Below are positions 8,816 to 15,057 of a DNA stretch of 21,726 bases, piece after piece (the stretch's first letter is position 1; the number at the start of each line of letters is the position of its first letter). The notes beneath the pieces are model-generated. The model did no database searches, was not told where the DNA came from, and worked only from the letters and a program-made list of their open reading frames with translations. The stretch comes from a virus. The position numbers were made by a program, and so were the translations under genes. The stretch is taken from positions 1 to 21,726 of IMG/VR virus record IMGVR_UViG_3300021962_007927; one strand, 5' to 3'.

Positions 8816-9249
8816 TGCACCGCAGAGAACTTGCTTCTCAAAGAAAAGATATATCTTGGAACCCAAGAAATAACACTGGTGTTAATAATCCTAATTTTTC
8901 TGGTGGAAAGTACATCGATGATAAAGGGTATGTCCGAGTCTTGTTGCCCGACCATCCGCGAAATATTCGTGGATATGTTTATGAACATCGACTTTTGATG
9001 GAACAATATATGGGTCGATATTTGGAACCTTGGGAAACTGTCCATCATATTAATGAGATAAAAACAGACAATCGTATAGAAAATTTCTTTCTTTGCACTC
9101 ATAAAGAGCATAGTGCTGTTCACATGGAAGGAAGAAAAACAAGCGTTGCTCAAAAAGAAAAGCTCAGAACCAGCATTAAAGGCACTAAGCCTCATACTAA
9201 AAAACGAGATTTTGCTAAGAAAACTATACCCATAAAAAAAATATCATAA
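8815..9249 (+). CDS. HNH endonuclease (HNH_3-type, probably a free-standing homing endonuclease)
   Basis: The 144-residue protein starts at ATG 8815, overlapping the previous stop by one base. Residues about 33-105 form a typical phage HNH module: GYVRVLLPDHP, then YEHRLLMEQYMGRYL, the core VHHINEIKTDNRIENF with H77, H78 and N86, and CTHKEHSAVH with H96/H103. This His-Asn-His set binds one divalent metal and nicks or cuts DNA. The basic C-terminal tail (residues 105-144, many Lys) probably adds DNA contacts. Homing endonucleases of this kind spread by cutting genomes that lack them. The gene lies exactly between the tail module and the metallophosphoesterase, a usual insertion spot. An inter-gene regulatory or packaging role cannot be excluded. 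Confidence 0.85.
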   Translation: MHRRELASQRKDISWNPRNNTGVNNPNFSGGKYIDDKGYVRVLLPDHPRNIRGYVYEHRLLMEQYMGRYLEPWETVHHINEIKTDNRIENFFLCTHKEHSAVHMEGRKTSVAQKEKLRTSIKGTKPHTKKRDFAKKTIPIKKIS

Positions 9250-9306
9250 TGACTGATTTTTTCCCCCTACGGTGTGATACCATTGAAGAACACCTTAGGA
9301 GTGATA

Positions 9307-10479
9307 ATGAAAAAATGCGAAGGTCAAAACTGTGATTTGGAATTCGAGCCAAATACAGCAAACCAAAAATATGCCCACCCTACATGCCGTAAATCTCTTG
9401 ATTCACTCGGTCTCTGTAAGTTTAGAAAGGAAAATGGTTTAGTGGATATACCCGGTATAGACGTATCTCTGTCGGATGCAGACGACAGCAGTCTCAAAGT
9501 TGCTTATGCCAAGCTTCTCTCGGAATACGAGAAGGCTAAGTCAAAACAAGATCAGCTTGTTAATGCAGTTTATAGAGCAGTTAAGGATACTATTGTTGCA
9601 AATCCTCCTGTGAGGATGGACCCAACGTTTGTTCCTGTGAAAAACAAGAAGTCACTCAAAGATGAAGAGGTTGCTGTAGCAGTGCTTGCAGACTGGCAAC
9701 TTGCAAAGGTTACGCCTGACTATAACTCTTCTGTTTGTGAAGAGAGAATAGAGAGGTATGCAGAGAAAGTAATCCATTTAACGAATATCCAGCGAGCAGA
9801 CCACCCGGTTAATGAAATTAGAATTTGGGCGCTGGGGGATATTGTTGAGGGCGAATTGATTTTCCCCGGCCAGAGTTTTCTTGTGGACGGAGGTTTGTAT
9901 CGTCAGGTAACTGTTGATGGCCCCAGAATCTTGAGTAAATTTATTAATAAGATGCTTGAGAACTTCGAAAAAGTAACATTTGTTGGGGTTATTGGTAATC
10001 ATGGTGCTATCGGCGGTCGCTCAAGAAGAGACCACGATCCAGAGACAAATGCCGATAGAATGCTATATAGAATTATACAGTTGATGTACGAGAATGAGAA
10101 GAGAATTTCTTTCCACATACCAGACGGTCGCGGTGATAGAAATTGGTATGCGATTGATAAAGTCGGAAACTATAAGTCTCTTCTGATTCATGGCGACCAG
10201 TTCAGTGGACTATCTACCATGTATTCTTTCCAAAAGAAAGTATATGGTTGGAAAGTCGGTGCGATTCAAGAAGAGTTTGACGATGTTTATTGTGGGCATT
10301 TTCATACTCCAACAAAAATGACATTCAATACGGTGCAGTTCCGTATTTCTGGTAGTCCTGAGTCTACAAACACATATGCGATGGAGAGTTTGGCCGCCGT
10401 TGGTCAACCTTCTCAGCCTTTGATGTTTGTTCACCCTAGCAAGGGTATTGTTACAGCAGAATATAACTGCTGGTTATAG
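9307..10479 (+). CDS. Calcineurin-like metallophosphoesterase with N-terminal zinc-ribbon-like segment
   Basis: ATG 9307 is chosen because AGGAG at 9297-9301 precedes it; an upstream in-frame GTG at 9274 has no site. The 390-residue protein begins with a Cys cluster (C4, C9, C27, C37) that may bind zinc, then a Lys/Glu-rich helix at about 60-95, probably a coiled coil. Residues about 120-385 carry the metallophosphoesterase motifs in order: ADWQ (D129, Q131), GDIVEGE (D178), GNHG (N231, H232), HGDQ (H295) and GHFH (H331, H333). The family usually has DxH in motif I; here the His is Gln. Such enzymes hydrolyse phosphoesters with two metals, and phage members are thought to be Mre11/SbcD-like nucleases or phosphatases. 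The substrate is unknown. It is followed by the holin after eight bases, so they are probably co-expressed. Confidence 0.83.
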   Translation: MKKCEGQNCDLEFEPNTANQKYAHPTCRKSLDSLGLCKFRKENGLVDIPGIDVSLSDADDSSLKVAYAKLLSEYEKAKSKQDQLVNAVYRAVKDTIVANPPVRMDPTFVPVKNKKSLKDEEVAVAVLADWQLAKVTPDYNSSVCEERIERYAEKVIHLTNIQRADHPVNEIRIWALGDIVEGELIFPGQSFLVDGGLYRQVTVDGPRILSKFINKMLENFEKVTFVGVIGNHGAIGGRSRRDHDPETNADRMLYRIIQLMYENEKRISFHIPDGRGDRNWYAIDKVGNYKSLLIHGDQFSGLSTMYSFQKKVYGWKVGAIQEEFDDVYCGHFHTPTKMTFNTVQFRISGSPESTNTYAMESLAAVGQPSQPLMFVHPSKGIVTAEYNCWL

Positions 10480-10487
10480 GAGGAAAA

Positions 10488-10712
10488 ATGGTTGATCCCA
10501 AAATTATTCTAGATAAGTCTTTGTTAAAGGATATCGCTGAAAGAGCATTATGGACTGCAGCTCAGGCTTTTATTGCTGTGTATACAGTAGGTGGTGTTGA
10601 TGAACTTAAGTCTGCTGCTACTGCCGCTGTTGCTGCTGGTATTAGTGTTCTTAAGGGTTTATTTTCAACGCAGGTGGGAGATCCTAAGTCTGCGTCTAGT
10701 TTGAAGAAGTAG
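10488..10712 (+). CDS. Holin, r1t-like family
   Basis: ATG 10488 follows a strong AGGAGG (10478-10483) that overlaps the preceding stop. The 74-residue protein matches the layout of r1t-type holins of Gram-positive phages: an N-terminal stretch with LLKDIAERALWTAAQAFIAVY (residues 17-37) as a first hydrophobic or amphipathic span, a short turn (GGVDELKSA), a second span of small residues (ATAAVAAGISVLKGLF, residues 44-59), and a C-terminal tail ending VGDPKSAS, the counterpart of the G-x-P-x-S-A-S-like end of the family. Holins form membrane holes late in infection, timing lysis. No endolysin gene is recognised in this window, so its partner is probably encoded upstream or elsewhere. Confidence 0.8.
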   Translation: MVDPKIILDKSLLKDIAERALWTAAQAFIAVYTVGGVDELKSAATAAVAAGISVLKGLFSTQVGDPKSASSLKK

Positions 10713-10714
10713 TC

Positions 10715-10900
10715 ATGGTTAGAAACCCTAAATTTAAAATGAAATGTAAACATTGCGGAGGCGCTAAATATGTTGGAGATGAATTCCATCTTTTTGGTGA
10801 GATGTGGGTAGATATTACTTGCTTAATGTGTTCGCATAGTGTTGATATTAGGGTTAAAGAATTTAATGATTTTGTCGAAAGAGTAGAAGGTATTACATGA
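10715..10900 (+). CDS. Small zinc-ribbon protein
   Basis: A 61-residue protein starting at ATG 10715, two bases after the holin stop. It has two CxxC knuckles, C11-K-H-C14 and C36-L-M-C39, 21 residues apart, as in a zinc ribbon, with strand-like segments between them (YVGDEFHLFGEMWVDI). The N-terminus is basic (residues 1-12, several Lys and Arg). It may bind nucleic acid or a protein partner. It shares the ATGA overlap with the next gene, so the two are likely co-translated. No exact family is recognised. Confidence 0.65.
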   Translation: MVRNPKFKMKCKHCGGAKYVGDEFHLFGEMWVDITCLMCSHSVDIRVKEFNDFVERVEGIT

Positions 10901-11331
10901 TAACTAATAAAATTATAGAAAACAAATTCTACTTGTATAAGGGTAAGTCAGTTAAAGTCAAGAAAATTCACAGATCTTCAAATAGTGTTATTGTAAAATA
11001 TCTATTGGAAGATATTGAAGAAACTATTCCTTTCAATGGCGGTGAACTTTTGCTGCAAAGGTTGTATACAATTGGTGAACTTGCTAAAATTACTGAAAAG
11101 AGATCTGACACCTTGAGAAAGTATGAAAAGGGCGGTCTGATTCCAAAGCCTTCTTATATCATTGATGAAAATCAAAATTGCTATAAGAATTGGAGATTCT
11201 ACACCGAGTCTGAAGTGTATGATGTGGTATCGTTCTTTTCAAATCGGACTCCTGGCCGACCGGCCCAGGGTAGAAAAACAAATATCAAATCAAATATTAT
11301 CTCACTAAAGGAGAGAGTGAATAGGTTATGA
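10897..11331 (+). CDS. MerR-like helix-turn-helix DNA-binding protein
   Basis: ATG 10897 overlaps the preceding TGA (ATGA). The 144-residue protein has an N-terminal region of about 52 residues with strand-rich basic sequence (FYLYKGKSVKVKKIHR, VIVKYLLEDIEETIPF), perhaps a small SH3-like barrel. Residues about 56-115 resemble a MerR-type winged helix: LYTIGELAKITEKRSDTLRK, YEKGGLIPKP, then NWRFYTESEVYDVVSFF. The C-terminus has a basic GRPAQGRK segment (residues 120-127) like an AT hook. There is no effector domain of classic MerR regulators, so it may be a phage transcription regulator or an excisionase-like architectural protein. It sits in a run of four small genes ahead of the replication genes. 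Confidence 0.7.
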   Translation: MITNKIIENKFYLYKGKSVKVKKIHRSSNSVIVKYLLEDIEETIPFNGGELLLQRLYTIGELAKITEKRSDTLRKYEKGGLIPKPSYIIDENQNCYKNWRFYTESEVYDVVSFFSNRTPGRPAQGRKTNIKSNIISLKERVNRL

Positions 11332-11522
11332 TGGAAAATGACAAAGCTGAAATCTGGGCTTCTATTGGCATTACAAAGAACCTGGGTAATTATGAATCAC
11401 TGAGACTTGATGCAGGTGCTAAGATTATGGCTTCTGGTCTTGATGATGGTTCTGCTTGGGAAAAACTTTGGGCTTCGATTGATGAGCAAATCGAATCTAA
11501 GCTTAAAGAGTTGGATAAGTGA
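11328..11522 (+). CDS. Small acidic protein of unknown function
   Basis: A 64-residue protein whose ATG at 11328 overlaps the MerR-like stop (ATGA); the adjacent ATG 11331 is an equally possible start. It contains WASIGITKNLGNYESLRLDAG (from residue 10), then a helical, acidic C-terminus (AWEKLWASIDEQIESKLKELDK). The layout of a short strand pair plus a helix resembles small phage proteins of actinophages whose role is unknown. Its stop overlaps the start of the WhiB gene (GTGA). No motif gives a function. Confidence 0.6.
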   Translation: MMENDKAEIWASIGITKNLGNYESLRLDAGAKIMASGLDDGSAWEKLWASIDEQIESKLKELDK

Positions 11523-11767
11523 GTTGGCTAGACAAGGCTGTTTGCGCTTCTGATAAGCATTCTGATTACTGGCTTTCTTATGACCTTGAAAAGATAGATT
11601 ATGCCAAAGCTGGTTGTGATAAATGCACTGTGCATATTGAGTGTTTTACTAATAGTATTGCAATGGATGATGAACCTGTCGGTGTCGTTGCAGGTGTATC
11701 AGAGTTTGAAAGATTACTTGCTGACTGGAAGGAGGTGACTGATATAAATGGCTCTAACTGGGAGTGA
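11519..11767 (+). CDS. whiB: WhiB-like iron-sulfur transcription regulator
   Basis: GTG 11519 overlaps the previous TGA. The 82-residue product has four Cys (C9, C33, C36, C42) in the WhiB order C-x23-C-x2-C-x5-C, which bind a [4Fe-4S] cluster. The segment GVVAGVSEFER (residues 55-65) matches the turn after the cluster, usually G-[VI]-W-G-G-x-(T/S)-x-x-E-R; here Trp is Val and the first of the two following Gly is Ala. The basic C-terminal DNA-binding tail of many host WhiB proteins is missing: the end is TDINGSNWE. WhiB proteins are confined to Actinobacteria and their phages, and phage copies such as that of TM4 interfere with host regulation by binding the sigma factor. Its 3' end contains the ribosome site of the next gene and overlaps it by 20 bases. 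Confidence 0.87.
   Translation: MSWLDKAVCASDKHSDYWLSYDLEKIDYAKAGCDKCTVHIECFTNSIAMDDEPVGVVAGVSEFERLLADWKEVTDINGSNWE
11729..11738 (+). promoter_or_regulatory. Very strong Shine-Dalgarno inside the whiB 3' end
   Basis: AAGGAGGTGA is a ten-base match to the complement of the 16S rRNA 3' end, nine bases before ATG 11748. It lies within whiB coding sequence and fixes the start of the next gene in spite of the 20-base overlap. Confidence 0.85.
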
Positions 11768-12059
11768 TGTTGTAGAAGTATTTAAGATTTACTGTAAAGA
11801 GTACAGTAAGTTATTTGTACCGGACTCTCCACGCCAGGATGAGGTTGCTGATAGCCTTGCTAATCACTATGATAGTGATACGCTGCTTGATGCGATAAAG
11901 TGGTATATTGAAAAAGAAGACGGGCCGATTCTTGTTTTTGATTTTGCACTTAAGTCAAGAGACTATGTGGAAAAAGTCAAGAAAGAAAAGGCTTCCGTTG
12001 ATAGATTTAAACAGACCGTTGCGGAGACTAGAAAGCTTATAGAAAATAATGAACTATGA
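11748..12059 (+). CDS. Small protein before the helicase; possible helicase loader
   Basis: The 103-residue protein starts at ATG 11748 behind an unusually strong ribosome site. It is mostly helical: residues 5-40 (VVEVFKIYCKEYSKLF, SPRQDEVADSLANHY), 41-75 (LLDAIKWYIEKEDGPILVFDF) and a charged C-terminal helix (EKVKKEKASVDRFKQTVAETRKLIENN). Its stop overlaps the start of the DnaB-type helicase by 11 bases. A small helical protein directly before a phage helicase is where helicase loaders or replisome organisers are often encoded. There is no ATPase motif, so it would not be a DnaC-type loader. Function is inferred from position only. Confidence 0.6.
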   Translation: MALTGSDVVEVFKIYCKEYSKLFVPDSPRQDEVADSLANHYDSDTLLDAIKWYIEKEDGPILVFDFALKSRDYVEKVKKEKASVDRFKQTVAETRKLIENNEL

Positions 12060-13269
12060 AATGCGCTTAATTAATTCGATTGTTGAAACCGGAGATATGG
12101 TTACAGCAGTTAATCAAGGCGTTGATGGTGTATTTTCTGAGTACAGAGATATATGGAACTTTGTTCTCAGTCACTACGATAAGCACAGTAAAGCACCTTC
12201 AAAGGATACAATCAAGTCACACTTTTCTGACTTTGAATTCATCAATGCGACAGAGCCTCTCGAATACTATATAGATCAGGCTAAAAAAGAGTCTCTGTCC
12301 ATCCAGACAAGGCGTATTGTCGCTCAAGCGCACTCTTTGCTTGGCGAGATGGGGCCAAAAGAAGCTTTGTCTTTCTTGATGGAAAATACATCAAAACTTT
12401 ACAAGTACTCAAGCAATCTAAAAGATACTGATCTCGTCAGCGAATGGCGTGACAGGTTTGAAGACTTGAAGGAAAGAGCTAGTAATCCAGATAAAAACAC
12501 TCTTGGTATTCCTAGTGGTGTGTCTGTTATTGATAAAGTGTTTGGTGGTTGGCAACCAGGTGACTTTATTGTACTGCTCGGTTGGACTGGCGTGGGCAAG
12601 TCATTTATTGCCAGACTTTTTGCCGTAAATGCATGGCGTGCTGGCTACCGGCCAATGATTATCTCATTGGAGATGAATAAACAGCAGGAGGGGCAGAGGC
12701 TTGATACTTTGCTGAACAATGGTGAGGGTAACTTTACCAATACTGATTTAGTAAAAGCCAACCCTGGCATTGTAGATAGATATGGGCAGTGGGCTGAGGT
12801 GACGTTTGAAGGCAAACAGCCAATTTACTTGATTACATCAGAGGGTCTTGAAACAGCAGACCAAAACATGGTTCAGGCTAAGATTGATCAGTATCAGCCA
12901 GATATGGTTATTCTGGACTATCATGGTCTATTTGATGATTCAAGTGGTGCTAAGAATGAAACAGAGAAGGCTAAGAACCTGTCTAAAGCTTTTAAAAGAA
13001 TAGCGGTTAAAAACAACGTGCCTATCATTGACGTTGCTGCTGTAACGATGTCGGAAGGTCATAGTGAAAGACCACCGGAGTTAGAAGAAGTTGCTTGGTC
13101 AAAGCAGTTGGCATATGATGCTGATCTTGTTCTTGCAATCCACAGAGAGTACAACTCGGACGTATTCCAGGTTGTGTCTAGAAAAGTAAGAAGAGCTACG
13201 CATTTTGGTTTTTATTTGAAATGGAATCTGGAAACTGGCAAGTGGAACGAAGAATGGGATCTAACATGA
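12049..13269 (+). CDS. dnaB: DnaB-type replicative helicase
   Basis: ATG 12049 is used; ATG 12061 (four residues later) is possible and neither has a clear ribosome site, so coupling with the preceding gene is likely. The 406-residue protein has a reduced N-terminal helical domain (about 1-125) and a RecA-fold C-terminal domain (about 150-406). Visible motifs are GIPSGVSVIDKVFGGWQPGD leading in, Walker A GWTGVGKS (178-185), RPMIISLEMN (201-210), and Walker B MVILDYHGLFDD (286-297). The next DnaB motif usually reads like SQLNR; here it is VAAVTMSEGHSERPPELEEV (329-348), so the sensor Gln is not conserved. DADLVLAIHRE (357-367) fits the arginine-finger region. The ring helicase unwinds DNA at the fork using ATP, with the primase encoded just downstream. 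At 406 residues it is shorter than bacterial DnaB, as in other phages. Confidence 0.88.
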   Translation: MNYEMRLINSIVETGDMVTAVNQGVDGVFSEYRDIWNFVLSHYDKHSKAPSKDTIKSHFSDFEFINATEPLEYYIDQAKKESLSIQTRRIVAQAHSLLGEMGPKEALSFLMENTSKLYKYSSNLKDTDLVSEWRDRFEDLKERASNPDKNTLGIPSGVSVIDKVFGGWQPGDFIVLLGWTGVGKSFIARLFAVNAWRAGYRPMIISLEMNKQQEGQRLDTLLNNGEGNFTNTDLVKANPGIVDRYGQWAEVTFEGKQPIYLITSEGLETADQNMVQAKIDQYQPDMVILDYHGLFDDSSGAKNETEKAKNLSKAFKRIAVKNNVPIIDVAAVTMSEGHSERPPELEEVAWSKQLAYDADLVLAIHREYNSDVFQVVSRKVRRATHFGFYLKWNLETGKWNEEWDLT

Positions 13270-13463
13270 AAATTGAATTAGATGAGAATGTGCTTTATGT
13301 TCTTAATGGAATCAGCCGGGATGTTGAGACAATCGTTAGGATCAGACCTTGGATTGAAGACGAGATAAAAAGCATGTACGGTGATTTTGCATTCACTAAG
13401 TTGTATACTGATTATAAGCCCAGCAATGAAACTTTCGAATATAAAATTGTCTTCTACAAGTAA
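13266..13463 (+). CDS. Small protein of unknown function between helicase and primase
   Basis: ATG 13266 overlaps the helicase stop (ATGA) and gives a 65-residue protein; an upstream in-frame ATG at 13221 lies deep in the helicase gene and is less likely. The sequence (MKIELDENVLYVLNG, then IRPWIEDEIKSMYGDFAF and YKPSNETFEYKIVFYK) looks like a small alpha/beta protein of unknown family. Its 3' end overlaps the probable primase start by 38 bases, a long overlap for this genome, so either the primase start is later or the two genes are coupled. Confidence 0.6.
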   Translation: MKIELDENVLYVLNGISRDVETIVRIRPWIEDEIKSMYGDFAFTKLYTDYKPSNETFEYKIVFYK

Positions 13464-14361
13464 TTTAGAAACAGAGATCAGAAAGCTGCTGTCTGATTAT
13501 AATGTTGTGATACAGACAGAGAGTGGTAAAGAGGCAACAATTTATTGCCCCTTTCATAAAAACACGCATAGTCCTGCTTTCTACATCAATTTAAAAACCG
13601 GCCTATGGCAGTGCTTCAACCCTTCTTGTGATAAAAGAGGCAACTTCAGGCAACTCTACAAGCACTTCACTGGTAAAACTCTCGGTTACCAGAAGTCAAT
13701 AGATCCAGTCAACCTACAGCGTGAATTAGAAGCTGGCCTCATAAAGGTTACCGATAAGAATCTGGAAATAGATTCTATTGAGATTGATTATGACGGCGAC
13801 GACTTCTCTCTGCTTCAGCCCCTCGTTGAGCGCGGTTTCTCGAAAGAAACACTACAGTACCTTGAAATCGGATTTTCAAAAATCAAAGAAAGAATTGTGA
13901 TACCAGTCAGGGATATTAATTTCAAAGTCGTCGGCTTAATTGGTAGAGCAGTCCATGATTGGCAAGACCCCAGATATTTATATAATAAAGGATTTAAAAG
14001 AGCAGATGTTCTATTCAACATACAAAATGCAAAGAAATATGACGAGTGCATCGTGGTTGAAGGCAGTCTTGACTGCGCCAAAGTAGTGCAGTCAGGATTT
14101 AAAAATTGTGTAGCAACTCTCGGAGCAAAACTCTCAGAAAATCAGGCATCAATGCTCAGAAAGTGGTTTGATAAAATAATCATATTTTCTGACAACGATG
14201 AGGCTGGTTCGGCCATGAGGGATGCTATAATAAGATCTTGCGAAGGCAAAGACATATATGTTATGTCAATACCTGATGGTCTAAAAGATCCAGGTGAAAT
14301 GTCTGAGCAGGAAATAAAACAATCATACGAAAGTAAAATTTCCATTATTGGAGGAAGGTAG
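13426..14361 (+). CDS. dnaG: DnaG-type primase, short phage form
   Basis: The start is uncertain: ATG 13426 is used, giving 311 residues, but no clear ribosome site precedes it and TTG 13447 is also possible. The N-terminal zinc motif is C41-P-F-H44 with C63 and C68 (CPFHKNTHSP and WQCFNPSCDK), as in the CHC2-type finger of DnaG. A Toprim domain follows: VVEGSLDC (E212) and SDNDEAG (D256, D258), the metal-binding acidic residues that catalyse primer synthesis. The RNAP-fold region between (IVIPVRDINFKVVGLIGRA) is intact. The protein lacks the long C-terminal helicase-binding domain of bacterial DnaG. It makes RNA primers for replication, working with the helicase encoded upstream. Arginine codons here are mostly AGA/AGG (12 of 14), unlike the polymerase. 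Confidence 0.87.
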   Translation: MKLSNIKLSSTSNLETEIRKLLSDYNVVIQTESGKEATIYCPFHKNTHSPAFYINLKTGLWQCFNPSCDKRGNFRQLYKHFTGKTLGYQKSIDPVNLQRELEAGLIKVTDKNLEIDSIEIDYDGDDFSLLQPLVERGFSKETLQYLEIGFSKIKERIVIPVRDINFKVVGLIGRAVHDWQDPRYLYNKGFKRADVLFNIQNAKKYDECIVVEGSLDCAKVVQSGFKNCVATLGAKLSENQASMLRKWFDKIIIFSDNDEAGSAMRDAIIRSCEGKDIYVMSIPDGLKDPGEMSEQEIKQSYESKISIIGGR

Positions 14362-14366
14362 GTTAC

Positions 14367-15008
14367 ATGTTTGAATCATTAAAGACACTAAAAGATTTGG
14401 AAAAGAATATTCCAACAAAAGCTGGAGGGTCTGGAGTTAAGAAGTTTTTCTCCATCTCTTCTGGTGAAACATTCAAGATTAGATTCCGTCAGGAACTGAC
14501 AGAGGATTCTAAGAATTTTGACGAAGAGATTGGTACAGCCATTACTGTGCCGGTTGTTACTTCGCCTATTAACTGGAAGTGGCGTGCTGCTTCTACTGCT
14601 GGGCTTGAGAAGTTCAATTATCGTTGTTGGGCTAGTGAGCAGATTTCCAAGGATACTCGTTGGAAGCCGAAGCCTCATTTGCTGATCAATGTTGCTGTTG
14701 AGACTGAGCCTGGTACTTGGGAACCGCGTATCATTGATACTACGTTTAATCAGCGACACATCGGTTTGACGTTGATTGAGTATGCTAAGGAGTTTGGTAC
14801 AATTACTGACCGTTACTACAAGTATGGTCGCACCGGCTCTGGCGCTCAGGATACTAATTACACGCTGATTCCGTTGGATCAGTCGCCTATGCCCGACAAC
14901 ATTAGATCGTTGCCTACGCACGATCTTAACACTGTTTATATGACGCTTCCTTATGCGAAGCAAGAGTCTTTCTTTACAACTGGTGAGTTGACGAAAGACG
15001 AGTGGTGA
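14367..15008 (+). CDS. ssb: Probable single-stranded DNA-binding protein
   Basis: ATG 14367 lies downstream of a GGAGG/AAGG stretch at 14350-14358, five bases past the primase stop. The 213-residue protein has a short basic N-terminus (residues 1-26) and a beta-rich, aromatic core (FKIRFRQEL, NWKWRAASTAGLEKFNYRCW, WKPKPHLLINVAVET, WEPRIIDTTF) that looks like an OB fold. Its acidic end (GELTKDEW) resembles the acidic C-terminal tip by which SSB proteins contact partners. There is no catalytic motif. Position between primase and polymerase fits an SSB, which coats and protects unwound DNA. No DNA ligand has been shown, so the call rests on similarity of layout and context. Codons are T/G-ending and CGT-rich, like the polymerase core and unlike the adjacent primase. 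Confidence 0.6.
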   Translation: MFESLKTLKDLEKNIPTKAGGSGVKKFFSISSGETFKIRFRQELTEDSKNFDEEIGTAITVPVVTSPINWKWRAASTAGLEKFNYRCWASEQISKDTRWKPKPHLLINVAVETEPGTWEPRIIDTTFNQRHIGLTLIEYAKEFGTITDRYYKYGRTGSGAQDTNYTLIPLDQSPMPDNIRSLPTHDLNTVYMTLPYAKQESFFTTGELTKDEW

Positions 15009-15019
15009 GAAAGTGCATC

Positions 15020-15045
15020 GCCGGTAGGGAGAAATCCCTACCGGC
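15020..15045 (+). promoter_or_regulatory. Perfect 11-bp hairpin with GAAA tetraloop after ssb
   Basis: Left arm 15020-15030 (GCCGGTAGGGA), loop GAAA at 15031-15034, right arm 15035-15045 pairs at all 11 positions. It starts 12 bases after the ssb stop and ends right against AGAGG (15046-15050), the ribosome site of the HAD gene at 15058. No T-run follows, so it could be a stabilising 3' stem, a processing site or a weak terminator rather than a standard intrinsic terminator. Confidence 0.75.
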
Positions 15046-15057
15046 AGAGGCATTATC

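Noticed and set aside
8788-9195. 135-codon minus-strand open frame opposite the HNH gene
   Set aside because: The HNH motifs on the plus strand explain the region; the minus translation shows no domain and no ribosome site.
9250-9306. Gap after the HNH gene as a promoter or riboswitch
   Set aside because: There is a T-run then C-run and a five-pair GGTGT/ACACC stem with a 14-base loop, but no convincing -35/-10 pair or riboswitch fold.
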